A stretch of DNA of 64,000 bases from Micromonosporaceae bacterium KJ-029 (lineage in GTDB: Bacteria > Actinomycetota > Actinomycetes > Mycobacteriales > Micromonosporaceae): contig BIFP01000020.1 of the NCBI GenBank assembly GCA_005402585.1, forward strand, positions 190,198 to 254,197, read 5' to 3'. Below are positions 47,311 through 56,912 of the stretch, in pieces; position 1 is the stretch's first letter, and each line of letters starts with the position of its first letter. The position numbers and the translations under genes were made by a program. The notes beneath the pieces are model-generated. The model was not told where the DNA came from and searched no databases. It was given only the letters and a program-made list of their open reading frames with translations.

Positions 47311-48032
47311 GCCGGCCCTCCGACCGCGGCCGCGAGTTCGCCGCGCAACCGACGCAGGGCGGCTCGGGCCTGGTCACGGGTCTGCTCGTCGACCGGACGG
47401 GTGGCGTACCGGGCCTCGCGGTAGACGTGCGCGAACTCGGCCAGCACATCGGCGCTGACGATCGCCGGCACCCCGGTGGACGGGTCGCCGCGCAGCAGCC
47501 GGGTGACCAGGTCGGTGGCGGTGTCGCCGGTCAGCCGGGACACTCCGGCACCGGCGGCGGCCTCTTCGAGGCGTACCCAGCAGGCGATCACCGCGGTCCG
47601 CGGGTCGGTGGAGCGGTCGTCCAGCTCGACCAGACCGGCGTCGAGGGCGGCGACCACCTCGCGGGCGGTGCCCTCGGCACTGCGCCGGCCCGGCTGCGTG
47701 GGCAGCGCCCGGGTGACCCGGCGGGCCACTCCCCGTACCAGCGTCCAGGCCAGGTAGCCGAGGGCGGCGAGCAGGGCCGCCCCGAGCAGCACCAGCACCA
47801 CCGTGCCGAGCCAGGACGGAATCTGGGTGCGGGTCTGCTCGGCCGCCTCCCGCGGCTCGGCCGGGATCGACGGCCGGGGCTCCCCGCTCGGGTACTCCAG
47901 GACGAAGGGGGCGTCCCGCGCGACGGGCGGGACCCGGCTCGCGCCGATCGACGAGTGCGACGAGGCCAGGGCCACCGTGGCGAGCAGGGCGACCACCACC
48001 GCGACCGGCCACCACCTGCGCAGGGCGTCCAT
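47307..48032 (-). CDS. DUF4129 domain protein
   Basis: A 241-residue protein with an N-terminal membrane helix (about 8-24), an extracytoplasmic Pro-rich loop, a second helix (about 73-95, WLGTVVLVLLGAALLAALGYLAW) and a C-terminal cytoplasmic DUF4129 domain (about 110-235). DUF4129 proteins are usual partners in MoxR operons. The ATG at 48032 was chosen because the following sequence gives a membrane helix; no strong ribosome site is visible. First gene of the five-gene operon. Confidence 0.88.
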   Translation of the reverse strand: MDALRRWWPVAVVVALLATVALASSHSSIGASRVPPVARDAPFVLEYPSGEPRPSIPAEPREAAEQTRTQIPSWLGTVVLVLLGAALLAALGYLAWTLVRGVARRVTRALPTQPGRRSAEGTAREVVAALDAGLVELDDRSTDPRTAVIACWVRLEEAAAGAGVSRLTGDTATDLVTRLLRGDPSTGVPAIVSADVLAEFAHVYREARYATRPVDEQTRDQARAALRRLRGELAAAVGGPA

Positions 48033-48109
48033 CCGGCCTACCCCCGGGCCACCGGGGCGTACGGTGGGCCGCCGCGTTTCTCGTCCGCCATCGCCACCGC
48101 CCCGCAGCC

Positions 48110-48850
48110 TCAGTCCACTCCGGCCAACCGTTTCGCCCGGGCGAACACATCGTCCAGCATCCCTGGTGTCAGCCGTCCGGTGAAAGTGTTCTGCTGGCTG
48201 ACGTGGTAGCAACCCAGCAGGTCCGGTACGGCCGTGCCGGACCAGTGTGCCCCATGGCCGAACGGCGGTCGCGGGCTGGGCGGACCGACGCCGTACCCGG
48301 AGCGCAACGCTGGCCACCACGCGGCCCAGGCGAAGGCGCCCAGCGCCACCACCACCTGCAGCGTCGGTTTGATCAGTGCGACCTCGCGGTGCAGCCAGGG
48401 TGCGCAGGTGTCCCGCTCGGCCGGGGTCGGCTTGTTGTCCGGCGGGGCACAGCGCACGGCGGCGAAGATCCGCGTCTGCCGCAGCGTCAGTCCGTCGTCG
48501 GCGGCGACGCTTGTCGGTTGGTTGGCCAGGCCGGCGCGGTACAGCGCGGCGAAGAGCACGTCGCCGGAGCGGTCGCCGGTGAAGATCCGGCCGGTGCGGT
48601 TCCCACCGTGCGCGGCCGGGGCCAGGCCGAGGATCGCGATTCGGGCCGCCGGGTCACCGAAGCCGGGCACCGGCCGGCCCCAGTACTGCTGGTCACGGAA
48701 CGCCGCCCGCTTCGTGCGCGCGACCTCCTCCCGCCAGTCGACCAGCCGGGGGCAGGCGAAACAGTTGGCGACGGCTCCGTCGAGGTCGGCGAGATCGGTC
48801 GCCCGCGCGGCGCGGGCGACCACCTCGGCGGGGGTACGCGGCTCAGCCAA
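48110..48850 (-). CDS. udgB: Family 5 uracil-DNA glycosylase (UdgB type)
   Basis: A 246-residue DNA repair enzyme that removes uracil and related bases from DNA. The [22 protein letters not shown] stretch (split here: [14 protein letters not shown] then FTGDRSG) and [15 protein letters not shown] are the family motifs, and cysteines in NCFACPRL and in the [17 protein letters not shown] region are the 4Fe-4S ligands. The TTG at 48850, overlapping the upstream gene by 8 bp, fits the expected N-terminus ([13 protein letters not shown]); a GTG nine codons later is possible. Rv1259 is the closest match I know. Confidence 0.92.
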   Translation of the reverse strand: MAEPRTPAEVVARAARATDLADLDGAVANCFACPRLVDWREEVARTKRAAFRDQQYWGRPVPGFGDPAARIAILGLAPAAHGGNRTGRIFTGDRSGDVLFAALYRAGLANQPTSVAADDGLTLRQTRIFAAVRCAPPDNKPTPAERDTCAPWLHREVALIKPTLQVVVALGAFAWAAWWPALRSGYGVGPPSPRPPFGHGAHWSGTAVPDLLGCYHVSQQNTFTGRLTPGMLDDVFARAKRLAGVD

Positions 48851-49529
48851 GCTTCGCCCGGAAGAGTTCGATGGTGCGGGCCCAGGCACTGGCGGCGGCG
48901 CGCTGGTCGAACTTCTCCGGCCGGTCCTCGTTGAAGAAGGCGTGCGCGGTGCCCGGGTAGTCGTGCAGCTGGCAGGTGCCGCCCGCGTTCTCGATCGCCT
49001 GGCGTACCGCCTGCACCCCCGGGTCGGTGGAGGTGCCGTCCGCCTCCGAGCAGTGCACCAGCGCGTCCTTGCCCGCGTAGTCCGTCCACTCGGAGCGCAT
49101 CCCCTCCCAAGGCAGGCGGGGGTAGAAGGCGGCGGTGGCGACGACCCGATCGGAGAAGCTCGCCGCCCACAGCGCCAGGCTGGCACCGGCGCAGAAGCCG
49201 GCGCAACCGACCCTGCCGGCGACTTCGGTACGGCCGGCAAGGTAGTCGGCGGCGGCGGCGATCTCGCGCGCCGCCTCGTCCATCTGCGGCCCGTTCAGCA
49301 TCTGCCGGGGCTCGCTCGGCCTGCCGGCCGGCTGGCCGTGCCGGAAGTCCGGGGCGAGGGCGACGAAGCCCGCCTCGGCGAAACGGTCCACGACCGACCG
49401 GATGTGCGGCACCAGCCCCCACCAGTCCTGGATGACGATGACGGCGGGGCTCGCCGCACCGGTGGCGGGTATGGCGAGGTAGCCCTCGCCGGTACCGCCA
49501 CCGCCACGGTAGGTCACCATCTCGCCCAT
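48843..49529 (-). CDS. Dienelactone hydrolase family protein
   Basis: A 228-residue alpha/beta hydrolase of the dienelactone hydrolase type. Cys113 in [11 protein letters not shown] is the nucleophile, Asp in the CSEADGTS region and His in [10 protein letters not shown] complete the triad. The substrate is unknown; the family often cleaves cyclic esters. The ATG start follows AGGAGG by eight bases. It overlaps the glycosylase gene by 8 bp and is probably co-transcribed with it, though the functions are unrelated. Confidence 0.92.
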   Translation of the reverse strand: MGEMVTYRGGGGTGEGYLAIPATGAASPAVIVIQDWWGLVPHIRSVVDRFAEAGFVALAPDFRHGQPAGRPSEPRQMLNGPQMDEAAREIAAAADYLAGRTEVAGRVGCAGFCAGASLALWAASFSDRVVATAAFYPRLPWEGMRSEWTDYAGKDALVHCSEADGTSTDPGVQAVRQAIENAGGTCQLHDYPGTAHAFFNEDRPEKFDQRAAASAWARTIELFRAKLG

Positions 49530-49668
49530 CGGCCCGTCCTCCTAGCGGTCAGTCATCGTTGGCTGGTCGCCCAGTGGTCTCAGAGACTGCCACGCGGTGA
49601 CCTCCGTCGGAAGATGCCGGAACAGTGGCATTCACCTCCCGTTCGCGTCGGCGTCGGGCAGACACGCC

Positions 49669-49700
49669 GACGGCGGCGCGGGACGTGCCGCGCCGCCGTC
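49669..49700. terminator. Terminator of the LppU-like gene
   Basis: A perfect 13-bp stem (49669-49681 with 49688-49700) and a 6-nt loop, 30 bases past the stop of the minus-strand gene at 49731. Confidence 0.8.
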
Positions 49701-49730
49701 GACGGTGGTGGGGATGACGCCCGATCTACC

Positions 49731-50207
49731 TCAGGCCTTCTTGGTGAGGCAGAGCAGGTAGCCGGTGCTACCCGGCTTGATGCTGTAGAAGACGTAGCCG
49801 TCTTCGTCTTCCTTGAAGTACTGGTTGCAGGCTTCGCCGGAGCTGGCCTGCGCCTCGGTCTGGCCGTCGACCCGCCCGACCACGTTGTACACGGCGGCGG
49901 TGTCGGTGCAGGCGACCACCTTCGCGCCGCTGACCTTGGTCTCCTTCTCGCCGAGGGTCTTGGGCAGTTCGGCGATGCAGTCACCGGCCTTCGCCTCGGC
50001 CGTCTCGTCCTTGTCGGCGAACAGGTTGGCGAGGCCGAACTTCAGACCAGCGACGACCGCGAACGCGACGATCGCGCCGACGATGCCGAGCAGCTTCTTC
50101 TTGCCACCGGACTTCTGCGCCGGCGGTGGGGGCGGCGGGGGCGGCTGCACGCCCGGCGGTGGCTGCGGAGCGTCCGGCGCGGGGGGCGGTGCGACCTGCT
50201 CTGACAC
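49731..50207 (-). CDS. LppU-like membrane-anchored extracellular protein
   Basis: A 158-residue protein with a Pro-rich N-terminus, a membrane helix (about 41-60, KKKLLGIVGAIVAFAVVAG) and an extracytoplasmic domain with four cysteines (DCIAELP, VVACTD, EACNQYF, YLLCLTK) that can form two disulphides. This pattern resembles LppU/SCO3897 family proteins of actinobacteria, role unknown. The GTG at 50207 follows GGAAGGA by six bases. Own terminator downstream, so a single-gene unit. Confidence 0.82.
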   Translation of the reverse strand: MSEQVAPPPAPDAPQPPPGVQPPPPPPPPAQKSGGKKKLLGIVGAIVAFAVVAGLKFGLANLFADKDETAEAKAGDCIAELPKTLGEKETKVSGAKVVACTDTAAVYNVVGRVDGQTEAQASSGEACNQYFKEDEDGYVFYSIKPGSTGYLLCLTKKA

Positions 50208-50324
50208 GGGTAGTCCTTCCAAAGGGTGGATGAGCAGACGACACCGTAGTTCGTGATCACCTCCGCCCGTTGCCCCGCGCACATCATCCGTTCAGCCATT
50301 TTCCAGGAACGGCCGGTACGGGGC

Positions 50325-51278
50325 CTAGCCGGTGGTTCCGGCGAGGCTCCAGGCGATGCCGTCGAGGATGTCGTGTTCCGAGGCCACCACCGAGCCCATC
50401 CCGGCCCGTTCCATGATCACGCGGAGCACCAGCGCGCCCGCGCCGATCACGTCGGCCCGGCCGGGGTGCATCACCGGGATCGCCAGCCGCTGCTCGCGGG
50501 TCATCGCCAGCAGTTCGGCGGTCACCTCCGCCACCCGGTCGTAGGAGACCCGGGCGTGGTGGATGCGGGTCGGGTCGTACTCGGTGAGGTTCTGGGCGAT
50601 CGCGACCACGGTGGTGACCGAACCGGCGAGGCCGACCAGCGTGGCCGCCTCCCGGCCCGGTACGGCCGTCAGCGCGCGGTCCACCGCCACCGCGATGTCG
50701 GCCTGCGCGGCGGCGATCTCGGCCAGGTCGGGCGGGTCACCGTGCAGGTGCCGCTCGGTCATCCGGACGCAGCCGATGTCCATCGAGATCGCCGCGTCGA
50801 CACCACCGTCACGGCCGCCGACGACGAACTCGGTCGAGCCACCACCGATGTCCACCACCAGGTACGGCGCCCGTGTGTCGGCGGGCAGCCCACGCACCGC
50901 GCCGGTGAAGGAGAGGTGCGCCTCCTCGTCGCCGCTGACCACCTCGGGCGCGACGCCCAGGGTCTGCTCCACCATCGCCCGGAAGTCGGCCGCGTTGGCG
51001 GCGTCGCGGGTGGCCGAGGTGGCCACCATCCGCACCCGCTCGGCGCCCAGCTTCTCGATCTCGGCGGCGTAGTCGGCCAGCGCGACCCGGGTCCGCTCGA
51101 TCGCCTCCGGGGCCAGCCGGCCGGTCTTGTCGACCCCCTGCCCCAGCCGGACGATCTCCATCCGCCGCGTCACGTCGACCAGCGGCGCGGACGCACCGGC
51201 CGACGGGTCGGGCAGGTCGGCGACCAGCAACCGAATGGAGTTCGTGCCGCAGTCGATGGCAGCCACACGCGTCGTCAC
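50325..51278 (-). CDS. ppx: Exopolyphosphatase/pppGpp phosphatase family protein (Ppx/GppA)
   Basis: A 317-residue member of the ASKHA phosphatase group. DCGTNSIRLL at the N-terminus and DIGGGSTEFV in the middle are the two phosphate-binding loops. It may hydrolyse polyphosphate or pppGpp; short actinobacterial forms of this kind have been placed with ppx. The GTG at 51278 is preferred because a TAGGGT box lies seven bases upstream and the N-terminus then reads MTTRVAAIDCG, as in mycobacteria; a GTG three codons earlier is the alternative. In M. tuberculosis this gene follows the eno-ftsB-DUF501 cluster directly (Rv1026, memory). Confidence 0.93.
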   Translation of the reverse strand: MTTRVAAIDCGTNSIRLLVADLPDPSAGASAPLVDVTRRMEIVRLGQGVDKTGRLAPEAIERTRVALADYAAEIEKLGAERVRMVATSATRDAANAADFRAMVEQTLGVAPEVVSGDEEAHLSFTGAVRGLPADTRAPYLVVDIGGGSTEFVVGGRDGGVDAAISMDIGCVRMTERHLHGDPPDLAEIAAAQADIAVAVDRALTAVPGREAATLVGLAGSVTTVVAIAQNLTEYDPTRIHHARVSYDRVAEVTAELLAMTREQRLAIPVMHPGRADVIGAGALVLRVIMERAGMGSVVASEHDILDGIAWSLAGTTG

Positions 51279-51285
51279 GTCGGTC

Positions 51286-51291
51286 ACCCTA
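51286..51291 (-). promoter_or_regulatory. -10 box for leaderless ppx mRNA
   Basis: TAGGGT (within TATAGGGT) on the minus strand lies seven bases before the GTG at 51278. Confidence 0.6.
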
Positions 51292-51314
51292 TAGCGCCAC
51301 CCCGCCTCGACCGC

Positions 51315-51434
51315 CTACTCGCCGATAACGCCCCGCCCGGCGTTCCGTCCCCTTCGCACCCAGTCGACAAATCGGTCGAACAGCGCCCTCGGCTCGGGAC
51401 CGTCGTGGGGGTTGAGGTGGTAGAGGTCGCGCAT
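51315..51434 (-). CDS. 39-residue putative small protein
   Basis: A short frame starting at ATG 51434 and ending with TAG encodes a hydrophilic peptide with DLYHLNPHDGPEPRALFDRF and a basic end (VRRGRNAGRGVIGE). The composition and codon use look coding (GC-rich third positions). It starts five bases after the stop of the next upstream small frame. It is too short for homology by eye. Together with its neighbour it lies divergently from the XRE regulator, where such pairs often have small genes. Confidence 0.4.
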   Translation of the reverse strand: MRDLYHLNPHDGPEPRALFDRFVDWVRRGRNAGRGVIGE

Positions 51435-51438
51435 GGCC

Positions 51439-51633
51439 TCATCGACGTCCGCCGTCTACCCACCACTGCTGGCCGAGGGTGAGACAGCCGGGGCGGCCGG
51501 GGCGCTGGAGCGGCAGCGGCTGCGTCGGCTCACGCATCCACTCCGGTAGGTGGGTGCCGCGTCGGCGTTGTGGCAGGACGGTGAGAACCACTGTCGGGCA
51601 GAGAAACGGACGGGTACGCAAATCGACCTCCAT
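51439..51633 (-). CDS. 64-residue putative small protein divergent from the XRE regulator
   Basis: A frame from ATG 51633 to TGA at 51439 encodes a small protein with RTRPFLCPTVVLTVL, THLPEWMREPTQPLPLQ and a CLTLGQQWW end. The GTG just before the ATG is an alternative start. No ribosome binding site is clear. Coding-like composition and the position beside an XRE/DUF397 pair support it, but it may also be a remnant. Confidence 0.4.
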   Translation of the reverse strand: MEVDLRTRPFLCPTVVLTVLPQRRRGTHLPEWMREPTQPLPLQRPGRPGCLTLGQQWWVDGGRR

Positions 51634-51634
51634 C

Positions 51635-51858
51635 ACACAGGTGATCGGGAGGGGCCGCCCAGGCACGGGGGAAATCTATGGGCGGCGCCGACACGAATCC
51701 ACCCCGTCCCTTCCTGGATAGGAGCGGATCCGTCGTGTGACAGTCTGGATAGGACGAGATCGGCGTCGATAGGTGCTCGCGACATCTGTGCAGGTCACGG
51801 GAGCGAGAGGGCCGACTTGACGGGCCGTCGGGCGGAATTGAGCAGAGGTGAGGAATTG
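51635..51858. other. Regulatory region of the XRE/DUF397 pair
   Basis: Two exact copies of CTGGATAGGA (51714-51723 and 51745-51754) lie 31 bp apart, a spacing of about three helical turns, followed by a third GATAGG. They may be binding sites of the downstream XRE protein or promoter -10 repeats. GGTGAGGAATTG precedes the ATG at 51859. Confidence 0.45.
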
Positions 51859-52677
51859 ATGAGCAACGCGATCGACTACGTACGCGAGGAACTGCGCCTG
51901 CTCCGGGCCCACCTCCGGTTGAGCCAGGACGAGTTCGGCCGCGTCATCGGCTACTCCGGATCACACGTCAGTTCGGTCGAGACCGGCGGTCGGCCGCCCA
52001 CGAAGGACTACATGCTCGCCGTCGACCGTGCCCACGACCCGGCCTTCGACGCGGAGGCGGCGGAGGGCAGGTTCTCCCGGATGCTACGGGAGCTGTCGAA
52101 ACTGGAGCAGACACCGTCGTGGCTCCGGGAATGGATCGAGCTGGAACGCGAGGCGGCACTACTACGCTGGTACGAGCCGGCGTTCCTACCGGGCGTCTTC
52201 CAAACGGAGGCGTACGCCCGGGCAACCATGAACGACGGCCTGCTCCTACCCGACCAGATCGAGCAGCGGGTCGCGTCCCGGCTGGACCGGCAGGAAATCC
52301 TCACCCGTGACGTTCCGGTGCCGGTGGTGGCGGTGATCGACGCGATGGTGCTCCGGCGGGGGATCAACGGCCAACCCGACGTCAAGCGGGAGCAGCTCGA
52401 ACACCTGGTCAAGATCTCCGAGCTGCCGCACGTCCAGATCCTCGTGGTGCCCGAGGAAACGGGGATCTACTCTGGGTTGCAGGGAGGCTTCATCCTGGCC
52501 ACCCTGAGCGACGGCTCAGTGGTGGCCCACCTCGACCACCAGGTCCGGGCCCAGATCGTCAACCACACCGACGACCTGACCACCCTTCAGCGGACCTGGG
52601 AGGCGGTCCGGGGTGAGGCGCTCCCCCGCAGGCAGTCCCTCGAACTGATCAAGGAAGCGGCGCAGACATGGACATGA
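51859..52677 (+). CDS. XRE-family transcriptional regulator with DUF5753 domain
   Basis: A 272-residue protein with an N-terminal helix-turn-helix (about 15-45, LRLSQDEFGRVIGYSGSHVSSVE) and a C-terminal DUF5753 domain (about 95-270, including WYEPAFLPGVFQTEAYARA). This architecture is abundant in Streptomyces and Micromonospora, where it pairs with small DUF397 proteins (AbaA/WhiJ-type clusters) and often affects development or antibiotic production. The ATG at 51859 follows a GAGG site. Its stop overlaps the DUF397 gene. Confidence 0.93.
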   Translation: MSNAIDYVREELRLLRAHLRLSQDEFGRVIGYSGSHVSSVETGGRPPTKDYMLAVDRAHDPAFDAEAAEGRFSRMLRELSKLEQTPSWLREWIELEREAALLRWYEPAFLPGVFQTEAYARATMNDGLLLPDQIEQRVASRLDRQEILTRDVPVPVVAVIDAMVLRRGINGQPDVKREQLEHLVKISELPHVQILVVPEETGIYSGLQGGFILATLSDGSVVAHLDHQVRAQIVNHTDDLTTLQRTWEAVRGEALPRRQSLELIKEAAQTWT

Positions 52678-52868
52678 CAGGTGCCAGGTGGCGCAAGTCG
52701 ACCTACTCGGGCAGCAACGGCGGGTCGTGTGTGGAGGTTGCCGACAACCTGACCGGCGTCGTCCTCGTGCGCGACACGAAGGACCGCGAGGGCGGGACGC
52801 TGGCCTTCACCCCGATCTCCTGGGCAAACTTCGTCGGGCTGGTGAAGGAGATCGGCCCCGCCGCCTGA
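52668..52868 (+). CDS. DUF397 small partner protein
   Basis: A 66-residue DUF397 protein, with WRKSTYSGSNGGSCVEVAD (motif around residues 8-25) and the closing FTPISWANFVGLV. The ATG at 52668 or the second ATG at 52674 (ATGA overlap with the XRE stop) could be used. In related pairs the DUF397 protein antagonises or modulates its XRE partner. A terminator follows at 52881-52912. Confidence 0.92.
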   Translation: MDMTGARWRKSTYSGSNGGSCVEVADNLTGVVLVRDTKDREGGTLAFTPISWANFVGLVKEIGPAA

Positions 52869-52880
52869 CCGCACAACAGT

Positions 52881-52912
52881 GCCGGAGCCCCCGCCCAGCC
52901 GGGGGCTTCGGC
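52881..52912. terminator. Bidirectional terminator between DUF397 gene and argA
   Basis: GCCGGAGCCCCC (52881-52892) pairs with GGGGGCTTCGGC (52901-52912) with one mismatch and is followed by ATCTTCAT. It sits between convergent genes. Confidence 0.85.
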
Positions 52913-52916
52913 ATCT

Positions 52917-53444
52917 TCATAACCGCAGCAGCATGCGAGTGTTGCCCAGGGTGTTCGGCTTGACCCGTTCCAGGTCGAGGAACTCGGCCACACCCTCGTC
53001 GTACGAGCGCAGCAGCTGCTCGTAGACGGGGTGCGGCACCGGGGCGCCGTCGATCTCGGCGAAGCCGAACGAGCCGAAGAACCGGGTCTCGAAGGTCAGC
53101 ACGAAGATCCGGGCCACCCCCAGTTCCCGGGCCGCCTCGATCAGCTCGGCGACGATCCGGTGCCCGATCCGGTGCCCCCGGAACGCCGGGTCGACGGCGA
53201 CCGTGCGGATCTCGGCCAGGTCCTCCCACATCACGTGCAGCGCCCCGCAGCCCACGACCGCGCCGTCGGAGGCCCGGCTGGCGACCCGGAACTCCTGCAC
53301 GTCCTCGTAGAGGGTCACGGTCGCCTTGCTGAGCAGCCGGCGGTCGTCGGTGTAGGTGTCGACCAGTCGCCGGATCGCCCGTACGTCGGCGGTCCGGGCC
53401 CGCCGGACCAGGATGTCGTCGGGCGCGTTCGGGTTGGCGCTCAC
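52917..53444 (-). CDS. argA: Amino-acid N-acetyltransferase (N-acetylglutamate synthase, ArgA-like)
   Basis: A 175-residue single-domain GNAT enzyme very like M. tuberculosis Rv2747 in its visible motifs: GCGALHVMWEDLAEIRTVAV, GHRIGHRIV, RIFVLTFETRFFGSFGF, and the closing SYDEGVAEFLDL and VKPNTLGNTRMLLRL (cited in parts). It acetylates glutamate to start arginine synthesis. The GTG start overlaps the DUF501 stop (GTGA). Its last sense codon is TTA (52920-52922), one of only two TTA codons I found in the confident genes. Located here between DUF501 and the XRE pair rather than near other arg genes. Confidence 0.92.
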   Translation of the reverse strand: MSANPNAPDDILVRRARTADVRAIRRLVDTYTDDRRLLSKATVTLYEDVQEFRVASRASDGAVVGCGALHVMWEDLAEIRTVAVDPAFRGHRIGHRIVAELIEAARELGVARIFVLTFETRFFGSFGFAEIDGAPVPHPVYEQLLRSYDEGVAEFLDLERVKPNTLGNTRMLLRL

Positions 53445-53998
53445 CCGGCGTCCGGCATGTCGACGCAGCGGCCGGCCGTCCACCAGGGTTCGACCAGCTC
53501 CAGCGTCTCGTCGCCGAACGGGTTCACGCCCGGCCCGGCGCCGAGCGCGTGGCCGAGGTGCACGTGCAGGCACTTCACCCGGCCGGGCATCCCGCCCGCC
53601 GAGACGCCGTCGATCTCGGGCACCTCGGCGATGGCCTCCCGGCGGGTCAGGTAGTCCTCGTGCGCGGCACGGTAGCGGGCGGCCAGTTCCGGGTCGGTGG
53701 CCAGCCGGTCCGCCATTTCCCGCATCAATCCGGCCGACTCCAGCCGGCTGCACGCCGCGGTCGCCCGGGGACAGGTCAGATAGAACAGGGTCGGAAACGG
53801 GGTGCCGTCGGCCAGTCGGGGGGTCGTCTCCACCACGTCGGGCAGGCCGCACGGGCAGCGGTGGGCCACCGCCCGGGTCCCCCGCGGCGGGCGTCCGAGC
53901 TGAGCGGCCACCGCGGCCAGGTCGGCGTCGGTGGCCGGTTCCCGCTTCGGTGGGGGTACGGAAGCCGCCGCCGGCTCCTGCGGTGGTACGACAGTCAC
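53441..53998 (-). CDS. DUF501 domain protein
   Basis: A 185-residue protein with a Pro-rich N-terminus and a DUF501 domain. The RCPCGLPDVVET stretch, FYLTCPRATAACSRLE and PGRVKCLHVHLGHALG are the conserved motifs. The family almost always sits between ftsB and ppx in actinobacteria; function unknown. The GTG at 53998 has a weak GAGAG site. Its stop overlaps argA. Confidence 0.92.
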   Translation of the reverse strand: MTVVPPQEPAAASVPPPKREPATDADLAAVAAQLGRPPRGTRAVAHRCPCGLPDVVETTPRLADGTPFPTLFYLTCPRATAACSRLESAGLMREMADRLATDPELAARYRAAHEDYLTRREAIAEVPEIDGVSAGGMPGRVKCLHVHLGHALGAGPGVNPFGDETLELVEPWWTAGRCVDMPDAG

Positions 53999-54020
53999 GG
54001 TGCCATCTCTCGGTCGGTGC

Positions 54021-54650
54021 TCACTCTTCGGTCTGGTTCGCGTCGGCGGCCCGCACGCTCGACCAGAGGGTGTCGTACCAGGTGTCCGGCGTGGCTGGCG
54101 TCGCCGGATCGCCGGTTTCGCCCGCGTCCCGGGCCGCACCGGCCGGATCCTCCAGCAGGATCACCATCTTCTCGCCGGGCCGGCGCATGAAGAACCGTTC
54201 CCGGGCCTTGGTCTCGATGAAGGCGTCGTCCTGCCACTTCTCCGCCTCCTCGGTCAGCTCGGCGATCAGCTTGCGCTGAGCCGCCTGGGAGGCTTCCATC
54301 CGCTCGATGTCGGCCTGCTGGTCGAGGTAGACCCGGACCGGATAGGTGTACGCGAGCGCGAGCGCGATCAACACCGCGAACAGCACGGTGGCCCGCCCGG
54401 TGAGACCTCGGGACTGGGGTGCGGAGAGCCGCGCGACGCCGCTGGCCGCCGTACGCCGGGCAGCGGCGGGCCGCTTGGCGGAGCGTACGCCCTCGGCACC
54501 GCGGCTGGTCGACGGTGCCCGGCCGGCGGCGGCGCGCGACTCGGCGCGGACACCGCCGTCGCGGACGACGCCCCGAGCCGCGCCCGGTCGCCCGGTGCGG
54601 CCCGGCCGGCGGGCCGGGCGCTGACCACCTGGCGTGCGGCGCTGCTGCAT
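54021..54650 (-). CDS. ftsB: FtsB/DivIC-like septum formation initiator
   Basis: A 209-residue bitopic protein with a long Ala/Arg-rich, probably disordered cytoplasmic N-terminus (about 1-105), one membrane helix (about 107-128, ATVLFAVLIALALAYTYPV) and an extracytoplasmic coiled coil (DQQADIERMEASQAAQRKL) ending in ARERFFMRRPGEK, the DivIC signature. It joins the divisome complex with FtsL and FtsQ. The ATG at 54650 follows GGGAGGGG by four bases. It lies 29 bp downstream of eno. Confidence 0.9.
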   Translation of the reverse strand: MQQRRTPGGQRPARRPGRTGRPGAARGVVRDGGVRAESRAAAGRAPSTSRGAEGVRSAKRPAAARRTAASGVARLSAPQSRGLTGRATVLFAVLIALALAYTYPVRVYLDQQADIERMEASQAAQRKLIAELTEEAEKWQDDAFIETKARERFFMRRPGEKMVILLEDPAGAARDAGETGDPATPATPDTWYDTLWSSVRAADANQTEE

Positions 54651-54679
54651 CACACCCCTCCCCCGAGGTCTCGCACCCG

Positions 54680-55978
<1,299 letters not shown>

Positions 55979-56184
55979 TCATGTCGTCTCGTGCGGTATG
56001 GGCCGCGACGGTGCGGCTGAGGCAGGTGTTGAACGCAGCGTATCGGTCCCCGCCTGCCGACGCGGCGACCGGGCGGGGCGCAGGCGACAGTTCAGCACCC
56101 GACGGGTCGGACATTCCCGGATTCTCGTGCGTCAACCGGCAACGAGTTTGCACGAGCGGGACCCAATCGATCAGGCTGGGCGCC

Positions 56185-56877
56185 ATGCCCGCCGCCTCGA
56201 CCACCCTTCGTACGCTCGCCCTGTCGGTCGTCACGTTGCTCACCGTCACCGGCTGTCAGGCCCTGGAGGACGCCGGACGGGCCATGGGGCGGGCCGACGT
56301 CGTGAACGACCTCGCCGCCCGGATGGACCGGGCGCTGGAGCTGACCTACTCGGCGGAGTACCAGCTCCCCGGCGGGCGAACCGCGTCGATCGCCCAGTCC
56401 CAGGACCCGGCCCGGTCCGCGTACGAGTGGCCCGGCGGGAAGGTGACGGTCACCGCCGAGGCGACCACCCGCTGCGGCAAGGACGGCGGCCGGACGGTCT
56501 GCACCATCGAGGCGCCGCCCGCCGCCAACAGCAAGCCGTCGGTGGTCGTCTTCGCCGCCGCCGAACGGGAGGGCCAGGTCACGCCACCGATGGTGATGGG
56601 ACTGCTGACCGCCGCCGCGCTGGATTCGAGTGCGGTCATCACGCAGAGCGACACCACGGTCGCCGGGCTCCTCGCCACCTGTGTCGACGTACGCCAGAAC
56701 GCCGACCACTTCTCCGCCTGCGTGACCGGGGAGGGGGCGTTGGGCAGCTTCACCGGCCAGGTCGACGGCCAACCGGTGGAGCTGGCGTTGAGCCGCTACC
56801 AGGAGCAGGTCGACGGGGCGGCGTTCGACCTGCCGCCGGGCGCCGGCGTGGTGGACCGCCGGTCCACCGGCTCCTGA
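56185..56877 (+). CDS. Lipoprotein of unknown function (DUF family not assigned)
   Basis: A 230-residue protein with a lipoprotein signal peptide; Cys24 in LLTVTGCQ would be lipidated. The mature part has an early Met/Asp-rich helix (RMDRALELTYSAEYQL) and a beta-rich domain with four further cysteines (TRCGKDGG, TVCTIE, ATCVDV, SACVTG), likely two disulphides. I do not recognise the family. The ATG at 56185 gives the signal peptide; the preceding frame is not plausible. It converges with the DUF885 gene. Confidence 0.8.
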   Translation: MPAASTTLRTLALSVVTLLTVTGCQALEDAGRAMGRADVVNDLAARMDRALELTYSAEYQLPGGRTASIAQSQDPARSAYEWPGGKVTVTAEATTRCGKDGGRTVCTIEAPPAANSKPSVVVFAAAEREGQVTPPMVMGLLTAAALDSSAVITQSDTTVAGLLATCVDVRQNADHFSACVTGEGALGSFTGQVDGQPVELALSRYQEQVDGAAFDLPPGAGVVDRRSTGS

Positions 56878-56891
56878 CCGCGCTCCGAGAC

Positions 56892-56910
56892 GCCCGCCGG
56901 CGGGGCGGGC
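56892..56910. terminator. Short hairpin between convergent lipoprotein and DUF885 genes
   Basis: GCCCGCC (56892-56898) pairs with GGCGGGC (56904-56910) around a 5-nt loop. The stem is short, so activity is uncertain. Confidence 0.45.
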
Positions 56911-56912
56911 CC

